Below are positions 8,165 to 16,120 of a DNA stretch of 64,000 nucleotides, one piece after another. The stretch spans positions 310,001-374,000 of the forward strand of contig NZ_WAGX01000008.1 in assembly GCF_008830185.1 (NCBI RefSeq), written 5' to 3'. Made by a program: the position numbers and the translations under genes. The notes beneath the pieces are model-generated. The model was given only the letters and a program-made list of their open reading frames with translations. It was not told where the DNA came from and did not search any database. The stretch's first letter is position 1. Each line of letters begins with the position of its first letter. The stretch is from Candidatus Galacturonatibacter soehngenii. Lineage in GTDB: Bacteria > Bacillota > Clostridia > Lachnospirales > Lachnospiraceae.

Positions 8165-8911
8165 ATGAAACAAGCTTTTGAACAAGAAAGAGTACTAGTT
8201 GGTCAGGGGAAGATGGCTAAGGTTTATTATTGGAATGGTTTTGCATATAAGTGTTTTGACAATGATTATCCCAAGGACTGGATTACATATGAAATAAAAA
8301 TTCAAAATGTCATAAATCAACTAAAACTGCCAACCGTCAAATATTATACATCCGATATACCCCAAAGCATCAAGATGGATTACATCAATGGTATCACAAT
8401 TGCAGACCGAGTTATGAAAGAAAAATATAAAAATGGTCTGGAAGATTTATTGTCGATTCAATTAATGATTCATGAAAACGTGGGAGTGGAATTGCCAAGG
8501 CTTAAACCCTATTTACTAGAAAAAATCAATCAAATTGATGTGGGACAGGCTAATAAGGAGTTAGCCATCCAATGTGTAATGGAAATAGAGGAGAAAGAAG
8601 TTCTTTGTCATCTAGATTATCATTACTTAAACCTTATGTATGCAGAAAACGAATATGTTATTATAGACTGGATTAATGCAAAGTTAGGAAATCCCATTTT
8701 TGATTTTGCAAGAACCTATGTGATTTTGTATCAACATGCAAATAGAGCTTCTAAAAAATATTTGACACTTGTGAAGAAATTAAAAATGTTTGATCCTTTG
8801 GAGTTACAAAAGGCTATTTATGTCATGGCACTACATCGGTTATCAGAAGATTGTAGTGATAAAGTAAAGCAGCTTATTGATGTTACCTATGAATCATTAT
8901 TGGAAATGTAA
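8165..8911 (+). CDS. small APH-like kinase
   Basis: A 248-residue kinase-fold protein. It has a glycine-rich start (LVGQGKMAKVYYWNG), a lysine in AYKCF, a catalytic loop HLDYHYLNLM, and IDWINAKLGNPIFDFA for metal binding. The size and motifs fit the short aminoglycoside/phosphotransferase relatives common near resistance regulators in clostridia. The ribosome site AGAGGG precedes the ATG. The substrate is unknown. It lies between two drug-sensing MerR genes and has its own upstream terminator, so it is probably an independent unit. Confidence 0.75.
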   Translation: MKQAFEQERVLVGQGKMAKVYYWNGFAYKCFDNDYPKDWITYEIKIQNVINQLKLPTVKYYTSDIPQSIKMDYINGITIADRVMKEKYKNGLEDLLSIQLMIHENVGVELPRLKPYLLEKINQIDVGQANKELAIQCVMEIEEKEVLCHLDYHYLNLMYAENEYVIIDWINAKLGNPIFDFARTYVILYQHANRASKKYLTLVKKLKMFDPLELQKAIYVMALHRLSEDCSDKVKQLIDVTYESLLEM

Positions 8912-8948
8912 CTTAAAGCATTGACGTAAATCTTTTACAACAAAGCTA

Positions 8949-8979
8949 TTGACTTGAACACAGTGTCGTCCTTTACAAT
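8949..8979 (+). promoter_or_regulatory. second MerR-type promoter (19-bp spacer)
   Basis: TTGACT (8949-8954) and TACAAT (8974-8979) are 19 bp apart. The spacer holds an imperfect dyad, GAACAC/GTGTC. It lies 22 bases before the next MerR gene, which suggests autoregulation. Confidence 0.75.
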
Positions 8980-9001
8980 CGTGTTGGAAGGAGATGAGTG
9001 A

Positions 9002-9970
9002 ATGGAATCCATGACAATTTCAGAAGTATCAAAGGCATTTCAGATATCGACGCGTATGTTAAGATATTACGAAAAAATTGGTCTAATCAAAAGTATCAGT
9101 AAAGACGATTATGCATATAGAATCTATGATGAGACAGCAATTAGACGATTGCAGTATATCATTATATTTCGAAAGTTGCATATTCCCTTAAAGCAGATTG
9201 GAGTCATTCTTGACGATAAAAAGCAGCAGGACACGTTGCGAATTCTACAGGAGAAGATAGTAGAATTAAACGATGAGATTGAGGCATGCACAATGATTCG
9301 TGATATTCTTAATGTGTTAACGGTTAGCCTACGTAAAAGCGTGGAGAATGAAATTTATTTAGAGCTAATTAAGAATCAAGACTTGTTAGAAGTTACCAAT
9401 GCACTCCTTCTTCCTAAATCAAATTTAAAGGAGGAGTACAAAATGAATGTACTAAATAACGCAAACGAAAAGTTAGAAAGTAAAGGGGACATTAGAATTC
9501 TATACCTTCCGCCAGCGACGGTAGCATGCAGTCATTATATGGGGGAAAATCCAGAGGAAAATGCAGAAAAAGCATTGGCAACATTTATCAAAGAAAGTAA
9601 TTTAACAGTTTTGAAACCAGATTTTCGCATATATGGATTTAATAATCCATCACCAACAAAGGATATGGAACAATATGGATATGAATTTTATGTAACCATC
9701 CCACAGGATCTAATTGTGGAGTCACCTCTGATTAAGAAAGAATTCCCAGGAGGTCTCTACGCAGCTCATTGTATTAAGATGGGAGATTTTCATGAGTGGA
9801 TGTCATTTTCAGAGCAAATAAAAGCTTCTAAGGAATATGAAATGGAATGGCGTGAGCCTCATGGTATGGGAGGATGTATGGAGGAACATATCAATGCGTA
9901 TTCGTTGTATCATGGTGACATGAGTGAGTTTACTCAGCTAGATTTATTGATTCCGATTAAAAGAAAATAG
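9002..9970 (+). CDS. MerR-family regulator with GyrI-like effector domain
   Basis: A 322-residue protein. The MerR winged helix occupies residues 1-75 (SEVSKAFQISTRMLRYYEKI), the coiled coil about 80-120, and a GyrI-like/SOUL-type ligand pocket about 160-322. This is the BmrR layout, in which the C-terminal domain binds cationic or amphipathic drugs. The effector domain ends with the acidic EEHINAYSLYHGDM stretch typical of the fold. A 19-bp-spaced promoter lies directly upstream. No efflux gene is adjacent, so targets other than itself are not visible here. Confidence 0.85.
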   Translation: MESMTISEVSKAFQISTRMLRYYEKIGLIKSISKDDYAYRIYDETAIRRLQYIIIFRKLHIPLKQIGVILDDKKQQDTLRILQEKIVELNDEIEACTMIRDILNVLTVSLRKSVENEIYLELIKNQDLLEVTNALLLPKSNLKEEYKMNVLNNANEKLESKGDIRILYLPPATVACSHYMGENPEENAEKALATFIKESNLTVLKPDFRIYGFNNPSPTKDMEQYGYEFYVTIPQDLIVESPLIKKEFPGGLYAAHCIKMGDFHEWMSFSEQIKASKEYEMEWREPHGMGGCMEEHINAYSLYHGDMSEFTQLDLLIPIKRK

Positions 9971-9976
9971 AATGTC

Positions 9977-10008
9977 AGGACAGCTTAAAATCGAAAGCTG
10001 TCCTATTT
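9977..10008 (+). terminator. intrinsic terminator
   Basis: AGGACAGCT (9977-9985) pairs perfectly with AGCTGTCCT (9996-10004), followed by ATTT. The T run is short. Confidence 0.75.
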
Positions 10009-10086
10009 AGTTAGCAGTACTATTTGCTTCAACATGATATAATAAGGAAAAAATAAACTTAAATTTTTTTTGGGGGGAGATTAAAA

Positions 10087-10521
10087 ATGATTCGAGAAAT
10101 GCAAGAACGAGACTTAGATGGTTTGTTAGAATTGTATATGCAGTTGCATGACAATGAGAAACCAAAGCCATCAAAGAATTTGAATAAACTTTGGAAGCAG
10201 ATGATAGAGGATAAGAATTATCATATTGTTGTTGCAATCGAAGATGAAAAAATAGTCTCAACCTGTGTTTTGGTCATAATACCAAACCTAACGCACCAGC
10301 AACGACCTTACGCACTCATTGAAAATGTAGTTACAGATATAAACTATAGAAAGAAAGGGCTTGCCACAGCATGCTTAGAGTATGCAAAAGAAGTTGCGAT
10401 AACAAAAAATTGCTATAAAATTATGTTACTCACTGGAGCCAAAGACGAGTCTACGTTACGTTTTTATGAAACAGCAGGATTCAATCAAAATGACAAAACA
10501 GCTTTTATTCAATGGCTGTAA
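10087..10521 (+). CDS. GNAT-family N-acetyltransferase
   Basis: A 144-residue single-domain GNAT protein. It has the acetyl-CoA loop motif YRKKGLATACLEYA (Q/RxxGxA type) after the IENVVTD strand, and ends with the RFYETAGF segment seen throughout the family. GGGGGGA precedes the ATG. The acceptor substrate cannot be predicted. It stands alone between a terminator and the HIT gene, about 60 bp from the latter, and may be cotranscribed with it. Confidence 0.88.
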   Translation: MIREMQERDLDGLLELYMQLHDNEKPKPSKNLNKLWKQMIEDKNYHIVVAIEDEKIVSTCVLVIIPNLTHQQRPYALIENVVTDINYRKKGLATACLEYAKEVAITKNCYKIMLLTGAKDESTLRFYETAGFNQNDKTAFIQWL

Positions 10522-10584
10522 ACAAGTATTGATACATAAATTGAGAAAACAAAAATAGTAAAAAGAAAGAACGAGGGGAAAAGA

Positions 10585-11034
10585 ATGTGTATCGTATGTG
10601 ACAGAATAAAACTTATTAAGGACAATCAGAACCCATATTTTGTAAAGGAACTAGAGACAGGGTATGTTGTAATTGGTGACTACCAAATGTTTCGAGGATA
10701 TACGTTATTTTTGTGTAAGCAGCATGAGATAGAATTATATGATTTAGAAAAAGATTTCATGATGAAATATCTAGAAGAAATGGCCTTGGTAGCGAAAGCT
10801 GTAGCAAAAGCATTTCATGCAGAAAAAATGAATTATGAGTTGTTGGGAAATAAAGATACGCATCTTCATTGGCACTTATTCCCAAGAGTGAAGGGGGATA
10901 TAGGAGAATATGGAAGGAATGGAGTAGGACCAGTATGGTGGGTACCGTCGAAGATGATGTATGATGATCAGAATAAACCAACACAAGAGGAACTAAGACA
11001 ACTGAAGGAAATCTTATTAAAGGAACTTAATTAA
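10585..11034 (+). CDS. HIT-family nucleotide hydrolase/transferase
   Basis: A 149-residue protein with the histidine triad HLHWHLFPR (H93, H95, H97) that defines the HIT superfamily, preceded by YELLGNKDT. An N-terminal CIVC pair may bind zinc. HIT proteins hydrolyse or transfer nucleoside monophosphates from dinucleotides or phosphoramidates. The C-terminal extension is longer than in Hint-type members. The exact substrate is not predictable. Confidence 0.88.
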   Translation: MCIVCDRIKLIKDNQNPYFVKELETGYVVIGDYQMFRGYTLFLCKQHEIELYDLEKDFMMKYLEEMALVAKAVAKAFHAEKMNYELLGNKDTHLHWHLFPRVKGDIGEYGRNGVGPVWWVPSKMMYDDQNKPTQEELRQLKEILLKELN

Positions 11035-11119
11035 CATTATATTGTTATGAATAGGAATCGATTGCAAGAGAGAACTAAATAATTTGATTTTTGCATAGAA
11101 ACAAGATAGGAGGAATAAA

Positions 11120-11467
11120 ATGTTTTTGTTATGTTATCCAAAATGCTCCACTTGTCAAGCGACCAAAAGGACATTGGATGAAAATAAAATTGAGTATCAG
11201 GAAAGGAACGTGAAAGAAGAAAATCCGACTTACGAGGAAATAAAAAAATGGTGGGAACAAAGTAAATTACCGCTCAAGAGATTTTTTAATACCTCTGGGC
11301 AACAATACAAATCCATGCAATTAAAGGATAAACTAATCAATATGAGTGAAGAGGAACAAATTCGACTTTTGGCAACGGATGGAATGCTTGTGAAACGCCC
11401 AATCGCAGTAGACAAAGAACATGTATTGATAGGAAAAAAAGATATTTTATCTTATTATATTCCGTAG
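11120..11467 (+). CDS. ArsC/YffB-family thioredoxin-fold protein
   Basis: A 115-residue protein with a thioredoxin-like start, LLCYPKCSTCQATK (C9, C12), and the family's KRPI segment near residue 94. Relatives include glutaredoxin-linked arsenate reductases, YffB/Spx-like proteins. No arsenic operon lies nearby; the next gene is a flavin reductase and the following operons are thiol-based, so a redox role is as likely as arsenate reduction. Confidence 0.82.
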   Translation: MFLLCYPKCSTCQATKRTLDENKIEYQERNVKEENPTYEEIKKWWEQSKLPLKRFFNTSGQQYKSMQLKDKLINMSEEEQIRLLATDGMLVKRPIAVDKEHVLIGKKDILSYYIP

Positions 11468-11504
11468 AATAATTGATGCTTTCTTTTTGGAAAGTATTGA
11501 ACTA

Positions 11505-11520
11505 AAAAGTACGTACTTTT
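11505..11520. promoter_or_regulatory. 16-bp perfect palindrome, candidate HxlR-type operator
   Basis: AAAAGTACGTACTTTT lies 51 bases upstream of the flavin-reductase gene. GTACGTAC-centred palindromes are common operators of HxlR-family redox regulators. No HxlR gene is in this window. Confidence 0.6.
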
Positions 11521-11570
11521 GAAATAAATGGTAATAGTATATGATAAGTAATAAAAAGGAGGATTGAAGA

Positions 11571-12107
11571 ATGAAAAGAGAAATAGATGTATTTGAGTAT
11601 GCAAAAGAGATCATGCAAGCTGTAAGTTCAGGTGTACTACTCACAACAAAAACAAAAGAAAAAGTGAATTCTATGACCGTTTCTTGGGGAACGCTTGGAA
11701 TCGAATGGTCGAAGCCTATTTTTACAGTATTTGTTAGAGAAAATCGATTTACACGCAGTCAATTAGATCAAAACGGCGAATTTACGATTAATATACCATA
11801 TGGTTCATTTGATAAAAAAATACTAGGAGTGTGCGGAACAAAATCAGGGCACACGACCGATAAAATACAAGAATTAAATGTAACCTTAGAGCCTGCCAAT
11901 GCTATATCCGTACCTGCAATCAAGGAGTTACCATTAACGCTTGAATGTAAGGTGGTATACAAACAAAAGCAAGATGCGAATGCTTTAACCAAAGAAAACA
12001 GAGAAAAGTTTTACCCACAAGATGTTGATAGTTCTTTCCATGGTGCAAATAAAGATTATCACATCGCTTATTACGGTGAAATTGTGAGTGCTTATATTAT
12101 AGAATAA
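11571..12107 (+). CDS. flavin reductase-like FMN-binding protein
   Basis: A 178-residue split-barrel protein. The first half shows the flavin-binding pattern (MTVSWGTLGIEWSKPIFTVFVR) and the second the LPLTLECKVV strand and a final HIAYYGEIVSAYI strand, as in the flavin reductase family. Such proteins reduce or carry FMN for partners or quinone detoxification. GGAGGATTGAAG precedes the ATG. A perfect palindrome upstream suggests redox-responsive control. Confidence 0.85.
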   Translation: MKREIDVFEYAKEIMQAVSSGVLLTTKTKEKVNSMTVSWGTLGIEWSKPIFTVFVRENRFTRSQLDQNGEFTINIPYGSFDKKILGVCGTKSGHTTDKIQELNVTLEPANAISVPAIKELPLTLECKVVYKQKQDANALTKENREKFYPQDVDSSFHGANKDYHIAYYGEIVSAYIIE

Positions 12108-12159
12108 TTAAAAGAAATAATCCTAGAAAAGAATATAAAATGTTGAATAAAACAGAGGA

Positions 12160-12195
12160 AATCCTGCAAATATTAAAGTTGCAGGATTTTTTATA
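12160..12195 (+). terminator. intrinsic terminator
   Basis: AATCCTGCAA (12160-12169) and TTGCAGGATT (12179-12188) form a perfect 10-bp stem, followed by TTTTAT. Confidence 0.9.
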
Positions 12196-12215
12196 TGATA
12201 GTTCTTTAAAAAGTA

Positions 12216-12252
12216 TTGACAATTAGAGGAAAATAGTATATAAATATACTAT
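12216..12252 (+). promoter_or_regulatory. promoter with overlapping palindromic operator
   Basis: TTGACA (12216-12221), a 17-bp spacer and TATAAA (12239-12244). The perfect inverted repeat ATAGTATAT-AA-ATATACTAT (12233-12252) covers the -10, so a repressor bound there would block transcription of the peroxidase operon. Confidence 0.8.
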
Positions 12253-12311
12253 AATTAAATTGCATACAATTAAATAAAGAAAAACCAATAAAACGAGAAG
12301 GAGAATTAATA

Positions 12312-12785
12312 ATGGGATTTTATGATCTAAAAGTAAAAAATGCCAAGGAAGAACTTGTTTCAATGGAGGCTTATAAAGGAAAGGTACTTTTAATTGTAAA
12401 TACGGCGACAGGATGTGGTTTCACTCCTCAGTATGAAGGATTACAAAAGCTTTATGACAAATACAAAGATAAAGGATTTGAAGTCCTTGATTTTCCTTGC
12501 AATCAATTTGGAAAGCAAGCACCTGGAAGCAATGAAGAAATCCATGAATTTTGTACTTTAAAATACAATACTACATTTCCCCTGTTTTCTAAAATTGATG
12601 TAAATGGAAAAAATGCAGATCCACTGTTTCAATATTTAAAAGAAAATAGCAAATCTATATTAGGAAAACAAATCAAATGGAATTTTACAAAGTTTCTTGT
12701 AGACAAAAATGGTAATGTAATTGAGCGGTTTGCACCAACGGTGGAACCAGAGAAAATAGAAGAAAAAATTGCAGCGTTACTGTAA
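12312..12785 (+). CDS. thioredoxin-dependent glutathione peroxidase-family peroxidase
   Basis: A 157-residue cysteine-type GPx. The peroxidatic cysteine is C35 (NTATGCGFT). The FPCNQFGKQ and WNFTKF motifs provide the Gln, Trp and Asn of the active site, and C81 is placed like the resolving cysteine of thioredoxin-dependent members. It reduces hydroperoxides in the cytoplasm. Genes for thioredoxin and thioredoxin reductase follow at once, giving the complete electron path in one operon. The promoter carries a palindromic operator, so peroxide or thiol stress control is likely. Confidence 0.93.
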   Translation: MGFYDLKVKNAKEELVSMEAYKGKVLLIVNTATGCGFTPQYEGLQKLYDKYKDKGFEVLDFPCNQFGKQAPGSNEEIHEFCTLKYNTTFPLFSKIDVNGKNADPLFQYLKENSKSILGKQIKWNFTKFLVDKNGNVIERFAPTVEPEKIEEKIAALL

Positions 12786-12828
12786 ACGTATAGATAAAAA
12801 ATTAATACATATAATGGAGGTAAAGAAC

Positions 12829-13137
12829 ATGAAAGCATTAGAAATAACAAAGGCAAATTTTGAAGAAGAGGTATTAAAGGCAGATAAACCAGTACTAATT
12901 GATTTTTGGGCATCTTGGTGTGGACCATGTAAAATGCTCTCACCTGTTATAGAAGAACTGGCAGAAGAATTAGAGGATGTAAAAGTGGGAAAAGTAAACG
13001 TAGATGAACAAAGCGAACTAGGACAAAAATATAATATTATGTCTATCCCAACATTATTGGTCTTTAAAGATGGAAAAGTAAGTGCTACATCAGTTGGCGT
13101 AAAATCAAAAGCAGAAATTATAGAACTATTTAAATAA
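12829..13137 (+). CDS. trxA: thioredoxin
   Basis: A 102-residue classic thioredoxin with WCGPC (C31, C34), the cis-proline segment SIPTLLVFKDG and full family length. ATG at 12829 follows TGGAGG. It sits 43 bp after the peroxidase and 24 bp before thioredoxin reductase, so all three form an operon. It would carry electrons from the reductase to the peroxidase and possibly to the ArsC-like protein upstream. Confidence 0.96.
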   Translation: MKALEITKANFEEEVLKADKPVLIDFWASWCGPCKMLSPVIEELAEELEDVKVGKVNVDEQSELGQKYNIMSIPTLLVFKDGKVSATSVGVKSKAEIIELFK

Positions 13138-13161
13138 TGGAAAGATTATAGAGGTGAGTCA

Positions 13162-14064
13162 ATGTACGATATTATTATTATTGGAGCTGGTACAGCAGGG
13201 TTATCAGCGGCGATTTATGGAGTGCGAGCAGGTAAAAAGGTTCTTGTTTTGGAGGCCGCTGTATATGGAGGACAGATTATCAATACCCCTGAAATTGAAA
13301 ATTATCCTGGCATTAAGCATATTTCAGGCTATGAATTTGCAACGAATCTTTATGAGCAAGCAAGAGACCTTGGTGCAGATGTAAAGTATGAAAAAGCACT
13401 CTCTATTGAGACACAAGAAGAGAATAAGTTGGTAAAGACTGATAGTAATGAGTATGTTGCAAAGGCAGTTATACTTGCAACAGGTGCAAAGAACCGTCCT
13501 CTTGGACTAGAAAAAGAACAGGAATTAATCGGAAGAGGCATATCCTATTGCGCAACTTGTGATGGAGGTTTTTACCGTGGAAAAGTGGTTGCGGTTAACG
13601 GTGGAGGCAACACAGCCTTGGAAGATGCTATCTTTTTAACGTCGTATTGCAGTAAAGTCTATGTGATTCATAGAAGGGACTCATTTCGAGGAGAAGAAAA
13701 ATTACTAGAGACATTAAAAAGAAAAGATAATGTAGAATTTGTTTTAAGCTCTGTAATCACCAAATTAAATGGAACCGATAAGCTAGAATCCATTATAGTA
13801 GAAAACAAAGATACGAAGGAAACGAGAGAAATTGAAATCAGTGGTCTATTTATTGCAATCGGACAAATGCCTGAAAATAAAGACTTTGCCGATGTTGTAA
13901 ATCTAGATGAAAAAGGATATATTGTGGGAGAAGAAGATTGTAAGACAAACGAGTTAGGTGTATTTGTTGCTGGTGATACAAGAACAAAGGCAATTCGTCA
14001 GCTTGCTACTGCAGCGTCAGATGGGGCAATTGCAGCACTTGCGGCTTGTGAATACATTGGTTAG
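13162..14064 (+). CDS. trxB: thioredoxin reductase
   Basis: A 300-residue low-molecular-weight flavoprotein with an FAD dinucleotide fold at the start (GAGTAGLSAAIYG), redox-active CATCDG (C130, C133), an NAD(P)-binding GGGNTALEDA, and the C-terminal GDTRTKAIRQ segment contacting FAD. It reduces the thioredoxin encoded just upstream. HRRDSFR after the nucleotide fold matches NADPH-type members. A second, different trxB lies at 51110-52027. Confidence 0.95.
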   Translation: MYDIIIIGAGTAGLSAAIYGVRAGKKVLVLEAAVYGGQIINTPEIENYPGIKHISGYEFATNLYEQARDLGADVKYEKALSIETQEENKLVKTDSNEYVAKAVILATGAKNRPLGLEKEQELIGRGISYCATCDGGFYRGKVVAVNGGGNTALEDAIFLTSYCSKVYVIHRRDSFRGEEKLLETLKRKDNVEFVLSSVITKLNGTDKLESIIVENKDTKETREIEISGLFIAIGQMPENKDFADVVNLDEKGYIVGEEDCKTNELGVFVAGDTRTKAIRQLATAASDGAIAALAACEYIG

Positions 14065-14068
14065 GTAA

Positions 14069-14116
14069 AAAGCTTTTGTAACAGGAATGATGTTCGTGTT
14101 ACAAAAGCTTTTTGTA
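14069..14116 (+). terminator. intrinsic terminator of the trx operon
   Basis: AAAAGCTTTTGTAAC and GTTACAAAAGCTTTT form a long, near-perfect stem, with T residues inside and after the 3' arm. Confidence 0.9.
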
Positions 14117-14146
14117 TTAAGTAAAATTAAATTTTATAAAATTATA

Positions 14147-14191
14147 TTGACAAAAGAATAACTAAGTGATATTATCTTGATATCAAGATAA
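14147..14191 (+). promoter_or_regulatory. promoter with 20-bp perfect MarR-type operator
   Basis: TTGACA (14147-14152), a 17-bp spacer and TATTAT (14170-14175). The perfect palindrome TTATCTTGATATCAAGATAA (14172-14191) overlaps the -10 and the start of transcription, close in pattern to quinone-sensing MhqR sites. Confidence 0.88.
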
Positions 14192-14211
14192 ATACAAAAG
14201 GAGGCATTACG

Positions 14212-14649
14212 ATGGGAGATGATTCAGGAAAATTAGTAATTGCTTTATCAAGAAGTCATAATGCTTTATTTACTTTAATTGAAAAGAATATTAGAGGTTT
14301 TGGACTAACAGTGAGTGAATTTGGCGTGCTGGAGGCGTTATTACACAAAGGCGAATTACCAGTACAACAGCTTCGTAAGAAGGTTCTTGTAACAAGCGGT
14401 TCCATGACCTATATCGTAGATAAACTACAAGAGAAAGGATATGTAAAGCGATACAAATGTAAAGAAGATGCTCGTATATGGTTTGTTCGATTGACTGATA
14501 TCGGGCAAGAATTCATAGCAAAAATCTATCAAGAACACGAAATATTTTTAAAAGAAATATTAAGTGATATTGCAGCAGAGGACAAAGAGGGATTGATTCA
14601 AGCACTTTTTCAGTTGAAGGATTCATTGGACAAAAAGTCGATAGAATAA
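14212..14649 (+). CDS. MarR-family regulator (MhqR-like)
   Basis: A 145-residue winged-helix repressor. The recognition region reads LRKKVLVTSGSMTYIVDKLQEKGYV (residues about 54-78), followed by the wing ARIWFVRLTDIG. First gene of an operon with a pirin and a nitroreductase, the same company kept by MhqR in bacilli, which senses quinones and catechols. A 20-bp perfect palindrome over the promoter supports autorepression. Few cysteines are present (one in YKCKEDAR), so ligand or quinone sensing by that Cys is possible. Confidence 0.9.
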   Translation: MGDDSGKLVIALSRSHNALFTLIEKNIRGFGLTVSEFGVLEALLHKGELPVQQLRKKVLVTSGSMTYIVDKLQEKGYVKRYKCKEDARIWFVRLTDIGQEFIAKIYQEHEIFLKEILSDIAAEDKEGLIQALFQLKDSLDKKSIE

Positions 14650-14664
14650 AAGGATGTGAAATAC

Positions 14665-15372
14665 ATGATTAAAAGAATCGATCATAAAAGAATGGGGAAA
14701 AGTAACAAAGGATGGTTAAATAGCATATTTCATTTTTCCTTTGCAGAGTATTATAACCCTAAGAATTTAAGTTTTGGTGTACTTCGAGTAATCAATGATG
14801 ACTTAGTGGAAGTAGGAGAAGGATTTGGAACCCATCCACATCAGAATATGGAGATTATATCTTATGTGGTAGAGGGGGAATTAACCCACCAAGATTCCAT
14901 GAAGAATAAAAACACATTAAAACGCGGTGAAGTGCAGTATATGAGTGCAGGCACAGGTGTATACCATAGTGAGTATAATCAAGGGAATCAGACACTAAGA
15001 TTTTTACAGATTTGGATTATGCCTGACAAGACAGGTTATACACCTAATTATGGAGACTATAAGTTTGCTTGGGAAGATAGAAAGAACAAATGGCTCCAGA
15101 TAGTAAAGGGATCAAAAGGCGATGCGCCCATTCAGATACACCAGGATGCGAATATTTATGTAGTTGAGCTAGAGAAAGATAAAGAGATTTCGTTTCAAGT
15201 TGATGCTAGGCGACAAGCTTATCTGGTTCAAATAGAAGGAAAGTCAATCATAAATCAGGAAGCTATGAATCCAAAAGATGGGCTAGAAGCAATAGAAGAG
15301 GATATTCAAATAAAAGCCTGTGAGAAATCTCATATTTTAGTAATTGAAATGAAAAGTAAAATGCAAAAATAA
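14665..15372 (+). CDS. pirin-family quinone-reacting protein
   Basis: A 235-residue pirin with an N-terminal cupin carrying metal ligands HPHQNMEI (two His) and, about 45 residues later, GVYHSEYN (His, Glu). The YMSAGTGV segment is diagnostic. Pirins such as YhhW show quercetin 2,3-dioxygenase activity and are often induced by aromatic stress. ATG 14665 is chosen over GTG 14656, which lies within the ribosome site. It follows the MarR gene by 15 bp and precedes a nitroreductase by 13 bp. Confidence 0.92.
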   Translation: MIKRIDHKRMGKSNKGWLNSIFHFSFAEYYNPKNLSFGVLRVINDDLVEVGEGFGTHPHQNMEIISYVVEGELTHQDSMKNKNTLKRGEVQYMSAGTGVYHSEYNQGNQTLRFLQIWIMPDKTGYTPNYGDYKFAWEDRKNKWLQIVKGSKGDAPIQIHQDANIYVVELEKDKEISFQVDARRQAYLVQIEGKSIINQEAMNPKDGLEAIEEDIQIKACEKSHILVIEMKSKMQK

Positions 15373-15385
15373 GGAGGAAGAAATT

Positions 15386-15958
15386 ATGACATTCATTAAC
15401 AATTTAGAAAAGAGAAGAACGTATTACAATATTAACCGTCAGTTACCTGTATCCGAAAGCGAAGTGATAGAACTAATTCAAAAAGTAACCGAAGCTACAC
15501 CAGATGCTTTCAATATGAAGAGTGCAAGAGTTGTGATTGCTTTAGGAGAAAAGCAAGAGCAGTTATGGGATGCTGCTTATGATGCATTTGGTGGTGAAGT
15601 GGAGCGTGAGAAATTTGATAGCTTTAAGAAGGGATATGGAACGGTTTTATATTTTACCGATGAAGCAGTAGTAACAGGATTGCAAGAACAATATGCACTT
15701 TATGCATCAAACTTCCCTGTTTGGGCAAATCAATCCAATGGAATGCTACAGTCAAATGTTTGGACCGCACTAAGAGAGGTAGAAATCGGAGCTTCCTTGC
15801 AACATTACAATCCAGTGATTGACGAAGCAGTAACAAAATTGTTTGATTTACCTTCAAGTTGGAAACTGGTAGCACAGATGCCATTTGGTGGAATTGCAGC
15901 AGAGCCAGATGAAAAGGAAAAAGAAGATATCTCAAAAAGAGTCGTGGTTAAGAAATAA
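15386..15958 (+). CDS. nitroreductase-family oxidoreductase (MhqN/YdgI-like)
   Basis: A 190-residue flavoenzyme of the nitroreductase fold. The start RRTYYNINRQL is the FMN-binding arginine motif, and the MPFGGIAAEPDEKE segment near the end is the second. Such proteins reduce quinones or nitroaromatics with NAD(P)H. Last gene of the MarR-pirin operon, with AAGGAGGAAG before its ATG and a terminator after it. Confidence 0.9.
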   Translation: MTFINNLEKRRTYYNINRQLPVSESEVIELIQKVTEATPDAFNMKSARVVIALGEKQEQLWDAAYDAFGGEVEREKFDSFKKGYGTVLYFTDEAVVTGLQEQYALYASNFPVWANQSNGMLQSNVWTALREVEIGASLQHYNPVIDEAVTKLFDLPSSWKLVAQMPFGGIAAEPDEKEKEDISKRVVVKK

Positions 15959-15964
15959 ATAATA

Positions 15965-16011
15965 GATTTAGCACTAGCATGAGGATTCCCACAGTCTAGT
16001 GCTATTTTTGT
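15965..16011 (+). terminator. intrinsic terminator
   Basis: TAGCACTAG and CTAGTGCTA pair, followed by TTTTTG. It closes the MarR operon. Confidence 0.8.
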
Positions 16012-16120
16012 GTGGAGTTCTAATAGTAGGTTACGTTTGACAATGTAGGCGAAGAAGATTATCATAAGAAATATAGCATGTATTACTTGTAGGCAAAACG
16101 ATATGAAAAAAGAGGTAATT

